A stretch of 64,000 nucleotides of DNA from Phoenix dactylifera (Eukaryota; Streptophyta; Magnoliopsida; Arecales; Arecaceae), in NCBI RefSeq assembly GCF_009389715.1, contig NW_024067666.1:4009001-4073000 (forward strand), in the 5' to 3' direction. The translations under genes were made by a program, and so were the position numbers. Below, in pieces: positions 1 to 13,137 of this stretch; position 1 is the stretch's first letter, and every line of letters begins with the position of its first letter. The notes under the pieces were generated by a model. It did no database searches. It worked only from the letters and a program-made list of their open reading frames with translations, and was not told where the DNA came from.

Positions 1-1467
1 TGGACATAAGCATCCGAATGAACAATTCCAGAATGTTACTGCCGTAATCAGATCATGATTGCCATAAAAACCATATACAGCGAATAACCCTGATAAGCTT
101 TTCAATTGTAACCATGTCCAGCTTCAGGAAACTACATGTAGAAGTCACATTCATATTCCTGTATCCTGCTTCACTTCAATCCTGTATTCTGTACACGTAT
201 TCTTTTTTTCACTGAATATGATTATCCCAGATACGTCATGACATGGAATTATTTGGACTACAAGTTCAAACCAGATTACATAAATCAGGATCTCATAAGT
301 AACATTCAGCAAATTAAAATTCATTTATCAACAGATTTTTATCTTCCATTCGAACTCATTTCCATAATTCTTTTAGTTTCTTTAACAGGTGCAATTACTA
401 TGGCCCATTAACAATAAATACAAAGAATTAAATTCCAAAATTTAAAATTTTTTAATAAATAAAATCAATGGAAATGTTTAAAATTTTTATAAGGTTTTAA
501 ATTAAATATATCCATTGCCAATACCTTCTTTTGTAATATAATCATTCTATTGCAGTCAATTGGATTGTCTGTATTATTGTTCATATTGAAATGAACCTAG
601 ATTGACAAGGAGTTAGTCAGTGATGTTCAAGCATGACTATGGAGCCCTTGCATATTTAGCTTCACATAAAAACATCTGAGAAATTCATCATTTGAAAAAA
701 CATAAAAAAGAATTGTTGAATATTTCCCCCTCAACAAGTTTCAAGAACAGCAATCTATTCTAAAATCTCACACTTAAATTTGCTTCAAAAATGCCACAAA
801 TCACCGAGTATATAGACATTGGAAATCACTCAACATAAATTGTTTTTAACCCAGCCAGACTGTTCAGCAACAAATACCATTCGTTCCATACAAAACTTTT
901 ATTATTACTGAGGCCTTCGAACCAAAAGGCTTGGCAGTAACAAGTCAAACATAACCAACCTACCATTCGCTTTGTCATTATATTGTGTAAGTCAGCAAAA
1001 CAAGACTTGACCAAATAGTGTATAATTGTTCAATCATCGCCTATGCAAGAATAATCGCAAGCACAAAGAGCATGAAACATGTGCAAATATCAACAACCCA
1101 GCATGGTCAATGTATCCATATCAAGGAAAGGAACAAAAGAAACGCATAGCAATTTCACTAGAGCACTAAAATCCAGGTGCTAATAAAATAGGGTAATTTT
1201 GATTGCATTGATAGATACAGCTTAAAAGCTTTAGAGACAAAATGGCTAAGCTGATCGAAGCTTGTATCAGAAACTGCCGCATCCTATCAGCAAAAATATA
1301 TATGTTTGAAGTTCTCAGGGGGGACCGCACCAGAGTATCCCCAAATGATTGCTGCAAGGTTGAATAGAGAGAGCATATATTCCAGTATTTCAATCAATCT
1401 GCAACACAAACATAAAATAGGTTCAACAAGGATCCAGGAAATATTCTATGAATATAGAGGATGAGCC
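1..1467. other. Downstream flank of the hnRNP-like gene; no coding sequence recognised
   Basis: This AT-rich stretch follows the last coding exon of the minus-strand RNA-binding protein gene. I see only short open frames with no family resemblance. Part of it is presumably that gene's 3' UTR, possibly spliced, but no poly(A) signal or splice pair can be fixed with confidence. Confidence 0.4.
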
Positions 1468-4400
1468 CTACACTAATCCAAATGGGTCAGTAGCATGCAA
1501 ACAGAACCTACATCTGGGATACAGGCTGCTTCCATATGGAGGAGCTCCTTGCCTCGTCTGGAGGAACAAAAATAGAAAATTGTTGTATCAAAACAGATAA
1601 AGGACAAACACACAGCATGAAATTGGAAGATTTTAAAAAAGATGTCATCACTCATAAGGACTCTTAGAACCATGTATGTGCCAAAATGTGTAAGCTTGCT
1701 AGGTTTTCTCATCTCTCTTTTTGTCAACAATACAAATCCAACAAATAAAATTTCCTTCGCAAAATTTTAAGGTCAATACCTGAAGGGTGCTTGGGTACTC
1801 AGAAGTCCCATAAAGGGAACCTGATAATCCACAAAAGAACAATATTTGATTACAGTAAACAAATACCAAAATTAACGAAAAAAACATCGGCATAAATCCA
1901 AAACATACCACTGGCATACCCAGCAGCCGCAGGACGCTGATAGTATGGCAGAGAAGATCCAGTCGTGCCAGTGCCGGGGGGCGGTGCACCATAGCTAAAA
2001 CAGCAGAAGATTAACTGAGTGTGAATTGATGTAACAGAAAGAAATGAAGGGGAAACAACGTATCATCATGATTGCAATTTTCATGTGAAATAAGTTTCAG
2101 AAAATTTTAAAAAAGAGACCTTGAGCCAGCAACTGGGAAAGAACCCTCAAGTCGGGCACGAGGATAGCCTCTCAAATCCGAATACACTGCATCATCTCCC
2201 TGCACAATCAGGCATATTGTTGAGAGCATGATGTGATGATTTCTTAAGAAAGCATATGTTTACAAGCTTTCAGGAATTACCATTGCAGAAAAACCACGCT
2301 TTCCTCCAGGTAACACATGTGGATATTCTTGGACAGCAGGACCTGGCACTATAAACCCAAAAGAAACAAATGAACTCCAAGAAACTTGTTTATGGGGATA
2401 CCAGGAACTTGAAGAAAAATTACAAACCACTGCCATGTTCACTGAGTGCTGAATTAGAAATCAATGTTCATCAAAGAATCACCAACATTATTAACCTAAT
2501 GCTGCTCCATGCTAAACCAGGTCTCAGATAAGGCCAACAATTCTGATACAATAGGGAATCCTTCCAAACTAAACAAGGTAGTTACTTTTTAAGGCAATAA
2601 ACCCACTAGGCCAAAAAGCATTATAAATGGGAATTTCTAATTCAATGCCAAATTGCAAATGAACAGAAAATGATATTGATAATAAGCAGGTTAGATTGGG
2701 AACCTTCCTCGTGAAAAGCAACAAGCATTTTGTTCAAATCCACAATGAGAGTAAAAAGAGAGTCATTGTAATACAGATTATAAGAAAGAAAGAATATAGG
2801 ATGTGTTACTAAATTTCCATAGACACCATTAAAAACTACAAAAGAAGGATGCCTTGTGTATAATAGAATGATCCAACAGAGTGGACAAGCTTTTTAAGTC
2901 ACCATTTATTTTAAACAAGCATTAAACGAGTTGGTCAACCAACAGCCATCTGTAATATTTCTCATGGAAGATCTAATAGCAAGGATGTATAAGTTGATAA
3001 AACAGTTCTGACCGTCCTTTACTAAGGTCATGGCTGATCTTAACTCCACCAGAAATTGACATAATTTCTTGTGGCATTAAGACAAAGATGAGCTTAACAT
3101 TAGCACAGCACCCATAGTAGATAATTTACCAATTGCCTTTGTTAGTCATCTAGAAAGAACATATGAAATTAATCAACCTAAAAACCAAGGTTGTGAAAAT
3201 TGAATTCTGTTTCAGTCTGGGCAAAGCCTGTCAAGTTTTGGTTCCTGTAGGTCAGCAGTTTCAACAGTTCGAGTTTCAGGATTCTGAAAAATATTAGTCA
3301 AGAAAAGTTACAGAAATGAAGGAAAAATAAGATAAAGAAAACAAATCAAGAAAAAAAATATCATGTAACATAATTTTTAGGTATTGTGTATTGTCTGTAA
3401 TCTTTGGCTATATGGCATCAGTGTCTTCAAGCTGGAAGCAACAATCAAAAGCCATAAACTTCTGTAAATAACAATAAAAATGTTAAAAAAAAATCATGAC
3501 GCACATCAAAAAAAACATATCATTTAATTGTTTCACAACTGCACAATGATGTAAATAACAACTGCTATATAGAAATATTATGGAGAGACGGCAAATTAAG
3601 AATGGAACCTTTGGTTAATTCAGAACTTAATATTAGACCAGAGATAAAACTACGAATAAATTACATAGAAATTTAAGAACCTATCTTTATCTAAAATTTG
3701 AACTTATGAAACAAGACACTCCAAAATTTGCACCGAGTGCCAGCAATTCGGTAGACAAACAGGTCCTTCAAATACCAAATTGCAGGAGTGTCCCGTTATG
3801 TTGCATCATGTCATATTCAAGTACCCTAAAATGTCAGCACTACAGAAATCCTCCAAAAAAGGAAGGGCTCGCCCAAAAAAAAAGAAAAAAAAGCATAATT
3901 TTCAAAAAGTGGATCTAGAAAGTTGAAAAAGAAAACAGCATGAAATAAAGTTATAGAAAAAAATATAACAAATGACAAATAGAAAGAACAAAAGTAGTTG
4001 AAGCAAGATAATATTAAAAAATAGTGATCTACATTTAAGCATGAAATATGCAATAGTGAAAATTGAGCACCAGGAAGAAAGGTTGAAGCTTGTTCTTAAG
4101 ACTGGCAAGATTCCCAAGAGATCACACTTACAATTTCACAGAATTCCTAAAAAGTAGAAACATATACTCAAAAAGAAACTCATGGTTATCGACCGCTTTT
4201 GCACTATAAGGTTACCCAACTGCCAAAATTGAGTATCATTTTCTAACATTGGTTTCAACACCATAAAATTTCTTCCTATCAACTATAAACAACCAGAATT
4301 AGAAACAGGTGGAAACTAATAAGGCATGAAACAAGACATAAGCATGATTACCAACAAGCAAATTATGACCAAAGTAAATGATACAACAATAGAAGATCAT

Positions 4401-7400
4401 CGAGTAAGATCCCCATTAAATGATAAGGAAATGGCTTTGTAAAGATGTGTAAAGCTCATTCACCACAAAGCATACCTCTAGCATAACCCATCTGTCCCTG
4501 TTTCCAAGTGGCCTGCTCCCTCAAAACACTCAGAAGTTCATGAGTTGTAGAAGATTTCTTATCCCCACCACTAGTATTATGAGCACCCTTGAAAGGCTTT
4601 CCCTTGTTGGAAGAAGCAGTGACATTTGTTTCACCTAGAAAAATGATTAGAAAAGATTTTTTTAAAACTATTAGTGCTGATATGATTAAAAATGACTACT
4701 TGCGAAAACTTTATAAGCAAAACTTCTCCTAAAACAGTGGATTATGAATACATCAGAATCAGTTTCTCCTAGAGGAGAACTCTTTATACTTGGACAACAT
4801 ACTATTACAGCCTGTTAGCTAAATAAGAACTACCTGTATGACACATTCTATTCTTAATTAAATAAGAACTACCTGTGTGACACATTCTATTCTTAACTAA
4901 AAGAATTACTGGCTGCAAAAGAAATGGTTGAATAGTAACAAAACTGAGAAGCCATTTACTTCATCTGGATGTCCGTATATAGGTGATGTAGCAGAAGCCA
5001 CAAATGAATTAAAACAATTAACCATGCCCCAAAGTTATGGGGAAGGGTTCAGGAACCAAGATTCAGTTAGAACCAAACTATTGCCGAACCAGTATATCAC
5101 CATCAAACTCTTGCTTGGGCAAGTAAAGCAAGAATTTAAACAGAAAAATCTACACATAATTCTAATTTACTTGGATATAACATGTGATACAACACATCAA
5201 AAACTATGTTGGTTCTATGAAAGTTTAATAAATTAAAGGATTATAAGCAACCCTGGAAGGCATGTATAAGGGAGAAACTACTAATCTGATAAAATTACCA
5301 TTTAGACTGACAAGTTTGCTGTGGTGATGGACATACTAAAAATGAACTTGAAACCAAGTTTCATTAAACTAGTCGTAGATAGACTAACTTAAGAAAGATG
5401 CCAATGGTACATGTTATATGCCAAGAACACTACTGACTGAAGAAAGGACATGGCCATGCCCGTAACCAACAAGACAGTAGAAATAATTAGATCAAACCAA
5501 TGTGTTCTTCTTCAACACTATCTAGAAGCTGCATACCCTTCCCAGGCAAGGAATGCAGTCATAGCTAGGGATTCTACATGATAGAGAAACTTGCCAAGGG
5601 GGAGTTGATCACGTAGTGCGAATAATATAACACTGATAATACAAGCTAAGAAATAGTAGAAGAAGCCAATAAACTGCAAATTATAAGTGACAGAAAAAGA
5701 TAGAAATACTACATGTAAAAAATGTGTTATGGGAGATGGAACAAAAAGAAAGCAAGCAAACGAAAATAGTAAGTCAACCCAAAGTACAGAACAGGAAAAT
5801 TCAAAAAAGGCAGCAGATGGGATGGAACAATCAAACAGCCAAAGAACAGATACAAATGTCACTTAACAAATAGGAAGAGCCACAAAGGCGTAAGCCCTCT
5901 TCCTCTCAACATTTCTCTCTTCCCAAATGCAAACCCTAAGCCCCTAATCATCCACCATTTTTAGACCCGACATACCCAAATCTTTAATCTCTCAACCTCA
6001 ACTCTTCCGCTTCCCTAATCTTCTCCTTCATAACCCATGGCAAAAGTGGTATCTGCACCAAGGTCGTTCCCCCTCCTCTTCTTCTTCTCAATCACTCATC
6101 AACAGTACATAATGGGGCCAAGATCTATAACTACAATGACTATGATGACAAAGATGATCGAAACTGAGATGTTAAGTACCTTCTCCCCTCATCTCCACCT
6201 GCATCATCCACCTCTCCTCTCACTGCCATTTAGATGCTCCACTCACCTTGAAGTGAGCCCAACTGTGCTAAGCTCAATCTAGCCAGATGATAGATGAGTC
6301 AAGACTGAGCTTGGCTAGCCTAGCTCATATCAAGACCAAGCTAGCCCTAGGGCACTGTTGATCCAACCTTGAACTAGGGTCAGCTTGCAACTAAATTACA
6401 CCCCTACAAGTAGCATTATAACGGACACCTATATTGCATCCAGCCATCCAGATCACATTAACAACCATATATATATAACAAATTTTCAGATTCCTTATGA
6501 GTAAATAAGGCCAACAAAGACAATTTTCATATGATAATAAAGTTTCAAGATTAACACAAAATGCAACAAGATCAAATACTTATAAGTTAAAGATTGCACA
6601 ATATGGATGCCTCTTGCACATAAGATGGAGAATACAAAACAATGATGTCTAGATGCATAGATCAACACTAAATGTTAAGTGGTTGAAATATGAGGGAAAA
6701 AGTGGCTCAACAAGAAGAAACTATAACCTGGGTTCAAATATGAAAGGACATGCTGAAAAACTAAGGAGATTTGAGTGGATATTTTGGAAAAAGAACAACT
6801 CATTGCTACAATGAATGAGCAATCAAATGAAACAGATTTAAATAGACAACCGCATATTTATGGGGTAATGTTGGTTCATTATGGCCACTCTGTTGGAATA
6901 ACAGTATCAGCAGTTCTTAGAAATTCTACAATCTCAATAAGAGGGAAACCATGCATCAAAAAGATACAACAATGCTAATATTGGACCTAATAACCACAAG
7001 GAACTAACTTGTAGTATTAATTTCTTTAGGTGATGAACAAGATTCAGGAGCATTGATTTGAAGAACAAAACAGCTCAATAAATAAACATTAAAAAACAAT
7101 TCAGCGATACAAATAGAAGCACAGAGGCTTGAAGAAATTTTGACTCACGATGGACTGCCTTGGGTTTCTCTTTGTCCTTGCTACTAGATTTTGACCCTCC
7201 TTTGTTCTGTTTACCCTTTTGCACAGGCTTAGCTAGTGATACTTTAAGATTTACCTGGACAAAGGAAACACAAAAGTGACCACTAAAATCAATCAAAAAG
7301 GGGGTATAACGTATTATCATTCAATAGATCAATACCGAACCTTTGAGCCACTCTCAATTATTTCCTCCTTATCAAATGACTCGATACATGAAACAGCAGC

Positions 7401-10400
7401 CTCACGCATTGTGTAGTTAACAAAGGCAAAATCTTTTCTCTTAGCTGATGGGATATTACGTGCAAGGACGATACGCTCAATCTCCCCAAATTTTTTGAAG
7501 GATTCCCTCACTTTGTCTTCATTCCAAGATAATGGTATACCTTCAACATAAACCGATTTTACCTGAACAAAGGCAAGATATGTGGATCACCATATCAATA
7601 CAGTAAAGATTTGACAAGAAATTGTCAGTCATTAATCAAAGACATCAGAAACATAAAAACAAAATTCTTCTGTGGGACTAATGGGTCTCCTTTAAGAGGT
7701 CATTTCATGCACATAAGATCCCGAAGTGAAAATGGATATCTGCTCCAAATTGCTGCGGGTGAAAAGTAAAAGTTGGAAAGAGAAAAGCAGTTATTGGTGA
7801 GAACATATTCTGTGCATGCCTAAGGCAGACCACATCACTTTATACTATCAGACAATTGAACAAACTAATAAACAGTTCACTATCTGAACACTATTCAACA
7901 TCCAAGAATAATGCAAAGATGGAAGGAAAATTGTTACAATTAGCCCATAATAATTGGACACAGAATTGGAAAGTTGACAAAAACCCAAAATGACTTCCAC
8001 ATTACAGTGTTTAAAACTGTTAAGCATAATTTACAGCAGAAATTTTAACATGCCTGTGCCTTGTGCATGCGTGATTGTGGGGCCATGGTTCTAAATCCCA
8101 AGTCATAAGCCATAAGTAAAAAAGTATGGTGCATTATGACACATAAAGCTCCATTCAGAGAAGAAAACGATAGTCTTCGTTGCTATATAAAGTATAAACC
8201 TTGTAAAAGACACACACAAAAAAAAACAAATACAACAGTTTTAATTACTTGCAATTTTTAAAACCATGTACCAAATTAACAGAACCGCTTGGTACACGAA
8301 AAAAGCCATATTGTAAGCTCTAGGTGCAATAACTATATAACAGATTTTGATGTTATGGAGTAGAGCACAGTGAGTGATATGCACTTTAATCTGATGAGCA
8401 AATTAAAACTTCTAACACATCATAATTTATGGCCTAAAATTATCAAAGCCGTCACAAGCGACGGGAAAATAGGGAGGGATGTGGATGAAAGATAGAGAGA
8501 GAGAGAGGGAGAGGTGGAGAAAGGTGGGGAGACCTTCTGCATCTCCTCTTCATCTGGATCATTCAATGGCTCAGCCCAAGCAACCTTAATATTCCGACCC
8601 TTTCCAAAAGCATCTTTCTTCTGAAGTTTTTTGTACGCAATTTGTGCATCTCTGTTAGTTTCAAGTTCAAGAAATGCAAATCCACGATTGGAATCTGCAT
8701 TATTAGGATCAGTCATGACCGTGACAGTGTCGATCTTCTCAACTCCAATTTCCTGTAATAGGTTGATGACCTGCTCATCAAATAACATGAAAGAAAATAA
8801 CTCAGCCAGAGAACAGATCTTTGAGGACATGTCATTAAATAACAGCATATTCTAGCTTTTATTTGTATTATTGACAACTACAAAGAAATTGTTATTTAAA
8901 AATGAGGAATATACTCACATCTTCTTTTTTCCACTTTTTGTCAATGTTCCCAAGAAATATTGTATCATTCCCTTCAAGAGCTGCAGCTCCACAAAGCTTC
9001 CCACAAATCTTTAATTGCATATCAAAATATCAAAATCAGAATGTCACCAAGATTCATGGCAATATGAAGAGTCCAGATTACTAAATCAAACACATCAAAA
9101 TGATTCACCCAAGCAAAGTGCATAGGGACCATAAAATACCAAATTTGATGATATAAAGCATCATTAATTTAAAACAATTAAACCACCTAACAGTATTAAA
9201 AAAATTAAGCAATAATGATGATGGTATTGCATGAAGCAGATGATGTTGAAAGTAATAAAAAGGGTAGAAGATATTAATCATCTTTACAAGTATAAGCAAT
9301 TATCAACAAAGTTATTAGGTTAATGAGAAAAGGCACTTCAAAAATGAGTCATGCGAACATAACTGTATGTGGGATCATACAGTTGAACAAAGCAAATGCC
9401 AATCATTACACAACCCTATAGGTTGCATTAGACTACCCAAATAAGTGATCATAATTATAACCTTGCAACCAATATAATAATTAGATGCTAGCAACCAAAA
9501 TCTTTTACCAAGGATGACCCAACTCAGTGATTAACATACTAGAACTCAATACCTATACCGCTAGGTTACTAGTAATAGTACAAATTAGTATAGTAATATA
9601 CTAAAACATAGTATGACTATTGGTTCTGGCATAGCAAAAGTGTTCATGAGCCGCACAGCCCGCTCGGTCCACTCAAGCCTGGAACATTTCGGACGGGCTT
9701 GAGCTTGAATTTTAGCCTAACGGACCAGGTCGGGCCTAAAATATGAGCCTGCCTATTAAATAAGTCAGGCTCGAGTTTAGATTAGCCCAGCTAGATGCGG
9801 ATCTTATAAAAATATAATATATATCACAAATGAATGCCCTAGCCCACCATTAGGTCATAGATTTCGGTGTTCGACATCAATTGAGGGCATCTCCTCACCA
9901 AGACAACGCCTCTGGCCATCGAGCATCGTCCAGCGGCCTCTCGATTTCGTCAACGACCCCAGTTGTTGTACTTGAGGTTGTAGCAGTCCTTGGTGCTAGG
10001 ATCTATCCACTTCAACGGTTTCTCACTTTCTTGTGGGATCAACAATGAAGGATAGACAGCTTGGTGGGGCCTCCAGAAAGGAGGTGCAGACCATAGGTGC
10101 CAAAGGAGGCATAGACTTAAGGTAGAATCCTATGGCATCGGATCTTGAGAAGCAAGTGAAACATGAGGTCCACACACACCACCCCTCCCTCCGCGACAGT
10201 GAGTCCTCCCTCACCGTCGTCCGCTCCAGTGTCATCACCCTCCAACCCTTCCTCCGTCGTGCTCACTAGGAGATCATCGACCCCCATCGCCTCATCCAGT
10301 CCCGTACCCTGTAACTCTCCAAACGTCGACCCCCATCTCCTCCAATCCTCTACCCACCTCTACCTCTCTAGCAATCTCTATGACCTCATGTCCCACCCTG

Positions 10401-13137
10401 TCTACCGCCTCAACCTTGCTAGAGATGCCAATATGGTTGCAAGACCGAGCTCCACTACGAGGAGTGCGGCCTTGCCAGCACCTCCACCGACGAGGATGAG
10501 ATCTGATGGCTCTTTAAGACCAGCAACAGGCTCCAATCCGAGACCATAAAGACCTCCTGAAGACTTAAGGCACAAACAAGATGGCGGAAGCTCGAGGTCT
10601 GGCCCAAAGGCGATAAGTACCGAGCTCAAGCCTAGAAAGTAGGCCCAGAGGCCGGGCCAAGTAGGGTGTGGATCCGACTTCTTTTAGTTATATCTTAGAC
10701 TGAGCTCGACTCGAACCCAACCTAGCCCACCCGTTGAACAGATCTATTAGGCACATACCATGTGTCAGTATAATAATGAACCAAGGTGTGTGATAGACCT
10801 AGTACCTTACTAATATGGTACAACCAATCCGCATCAGTCCACAAATATTGTACTCCAATTCTTAAAGCAACTGCTTTGAAATCTCTTTGGAATCTTGTAC
10901 CCATATTCGCTCTCTCTTTCTTTTTCGAGAGAGAGAGAGAGAACTCAAATTCCCTGCTCTCATACCTGAATTCACTCCAATACTTGCTCACTCAAAATTG
11001 AGAACTAGGCATTCCATGATTATCTTAATGAGGAGGTATATATTATGATCATATCCATTGGTCTCCAACTTCAGAAAAAGTCCAGCAAGCTATGCAAGCA
11101 CATTTATGGACTTAACTAATCTCCTCATCCTTCTTTTGGCTGCATTACCAGTGTGGCATACTCCAAAGGTTTCACTATATATGCTTAGGAGTTAAGGTTC
11201 GCCATCTCAATACCAGACACCGTACCGGTACCATCATTTGACAATATTGGTATGCGATATGATGCAGTAAAGTTCATTCTACAGAATGTTGGTATGATAT
11301 GGTACAATATACTAATTCGGTACCAATATGGTACAGTATATCAAGTATGGTACAGTACCGACCAGTACAGCAAATCTTGCTTGGAGTTCATATTGTCTTT
11401 GTCCATCCCCATAAAGAACGGATTGTTAATGTTTTTTGTTTATGTTTCATGATGGTAAGTGGTATAACTCATTTAAAGTCGGCCTAGAACACCATTTAAC
11501 CTTGGATATGTCTGGCTATCATGGCAAGAATCACAAATTTTATACTCAATTTTATTTTCGAACCATGAAGATAGGTGGATCTTAAGAAGCAGTGCTGCTT
11601 TGGGTATACAGACAAAAACTGACAGGCTTGTTCATCTATATGATGATAGTTTTCTAGAAGCGTTCTTGCAAGAACCATTAAAATCAATTCAAGTAAAACT
11701 ACTTTAGTCATGATATTGGATATTAGAGCAATTGCTTTACAGCATTCATCAATCACATATCAATTTAAGAGTTCAAGTTTCCTTGAGGAGATTAATAAGT
11801 TGTTATAACAACTCCAATATATCAACAGGAACAAAAGTAAGCAAGAAAGCAATTTGAAGTTTGAACTTCAACATATTAGCTGTATAGAGGTAAATGGACA
11901 TATGATTGCACAATATGGCATTCTTAACCTATTATGTAAGCTCCAAAATAGTTTAGATGGAGGGGGTAAAACTGAAAGCAGAGAGAAACCAGAATCTAAG
12001 CCTGCAAACAAAAATCACGCAGCAAAGAACAAAGACTGCAAATACCTCCACTTTGGCAAACTCCGCAACAGCCTTCTTAGCCTGAGCTGCCTCCTTGTAC
12101 CTCAAAAAACAATACCCTTTGTTCTTTCCTGTTTGTCCATCCATCATCATCCGCACCTCCACAATCTCTCCAACCTTCCCAAACACCTTTCTTATGTCTT
12201 CCTCCTTCGCATCTCTATCCAGCCCTCCAATGAAGATCTCCGTCTTCCTCCGCCGTTGCCGCTCTGATATCCCTGCTTCCTCATCTCTAGGAGCAGCCAC
12301 CGTTGCCGCCTCCACTCCCTCTCCCCCATCCTGTTCTGCTGGAAGATTCTTGTTCTCCTCTCTAGAATCAAGATTCTCCGTCTCCATTGCATCCTCCTGC
12401 CGAACAGGAGCCTCACTAGCTGCCGCATTAGAACTAGGATTTTCGGATTCAGGCTGCTGGGCAGGGGTTTCTTCTGCTGCCACCGCCGGTAAGTCTCCTG
12501 CTGCTTCTGGGGCTTTCTCCTCCTCTTTGGACGCAGGCGATGCCTTTGGAACTCTTTTCTTGATGATCTTCTTCTTCACCACCTTTACCACCCGGGTGGT
12601 CTTTCTGGTGGGTTTTGTGGCAGCTTCCAGAGGTCCCACCGCAGGGGTTTCCGATGCCGCAGGTTCAGACGCCTCCATGGAAACATTCTCCGGCGCGACA
12701 GCGGGTTCCGCCGTGGGGGTTTCAGCGGCAGCCGGTCCGGACGCCTCCGGAGAGGCCTCGGATTCAAAGGCCTGCATAGAGACATTCTCCGGCGAAACGG
12801 CGGGTTCCGCTGCGGGGGTTTCAGCGGCAGACGGTCCGGAGGCCCCCAAAGTGGCCTCGAGGGCGGCGGCCTGCTCCGAGGCCGGAGTTTCAGTGGAGGC
12901 GGGTTCCGGAGTGGTGGCGGGCTCCTTCGCGGGGGTTTCGGCGTCGGCCGGCGTGGGGGCGGCGGAGGGGGTAAATTCGGAGGTGGGGGTCTCGGCGGCC
13001 ACAGAGGAGGGAGGGGAGACTTCGGAGACGGGCGTTTCGGCAGCGGCGGCAGCGGGGGACTTGGATTTGGAGGCGGGGGTTTTGGATTTGGGGGTGGATT
13101 TGCGGACGGTTTTGACGACTCGTCTCTTGGGAGCCAT
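1468..13137 (-). CDS. hnRNP Q/R-like RNA-binding protein with three RRM domains (11 coding exons)
   Basis: Exons, in coding order on the minus strand, are 13137-12046, 9008-8919, 8770-8534, 7562-7341, 7254-7149, 4634-4476, 2348-2281, 2199-2120, 1994-1909, 1820-1780 and 1557-1468. All introns are GT-AG and phases stay in frame, giving 756 aa. Residues 1-290 are a low-complexity Ala/Glu/Pro/Thr-rich region that opens with a basic MAPKRR start and contains a KKKIIKKR basic patch. Three RRMs follow. RRM1 (about 300-375) has RNP2 IFIGGL and RNP1 KGYCFLRY. RRM2 (about 379-460) has IFLGNI and RGFAFLEL. RRM3 (about 475-550) has VYVEGI and KDFAFVNY. The tail is Lys-rich, then Gly/Tyr/Pro-rich. This layout matches plant hnRNP Q/R-like nuclear proteins, including the LIF2 relatives, which act in mRNA processing or chromatin-linked silencing; the specific role here is inferred. 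The last exon is the weakest call: an alternative donor near 1510 could change the final residues. Confidence 0.88.
4821..4898. repeat. Two-copy 39-bp tandem duplication in an intron
   Basis: The unit starting AAATAAGAACTACCTG occurs twice in a row with very few differences, just upstream (minus-strand sense) of the exon at 4634-4476. It looks like a recent replication-slippage duplication. Confidence 0.75.
9640..10760. mobile_element. Decayed DNA-transposon-like insertion (pack-type) in the first intron of the hnRNP-like gene
   Basis: Both edges hold related GC-rich sequence in opposite orientation. The left edge reads GTTCATGAGCCGCACAGCCC. The reverse complement of the right edge reads GTTCAACGGGTGGGCTAGG. 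The base composition inside (GC-rich, codon-like) differs sharply from the AT-rich intron around it. The interior carries a COG5-like coding fragment (see 10132-10640). The edges are too diverged to fix exact termini or a target duplication. A Mutator-like pack element is my best guess; a retrocopy carried in another repeat is the alternative. Confidence 0.35.
10132..10640 (+). pseudogene. COG5-like gene fragment (conserved oligomeric Golgi subunit 5), disrupted
   Basis: Reading from the ATG at 10132 gives a frame resembling the N-terminal region of plant COG5, including the motif DPHRLIQSRT. After a frameshift it continues with LYDLMSHPVYRLNLARDA, and after a further shift with HYEECGLASTSTDEDEI. 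COG5 subunits have the same order of motifs: a heptad-rich start, a DP-RLI-S-T-QLS motif, then a DLA-A segment and a D-E-W segment. At least two frameshifts and several in-frame stops (TAG near 10268, TAA near 10310, TGA near 10506) show that it is dead. No introns are visible across the fragment. The match is from memory of the family, so it needs a search. Confidence 0.45.
11216..11380. repeat. Dispersed repeat rich in GGTAC/GGTATG motifs
   Basis: Many short copies of ACCGGTACC, GGTACCAATATGG and TATGGTACAGTA type motifs occur in both orientations. A related motif-rich patch lies near 57100-57260. This style of repeat is common in monocot introns; the family is not identified. Confidence 0.4.

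Noticed and set aside
6037-6282. An 81-codon frame in an intron of the hnRNP-like gene
   Set aside because: Opposite strand to the host gene, low-complexity His/Leu/Ser content, next to repeat-like GAGCTTGGCTAGCC sequence; likely repeat debris.
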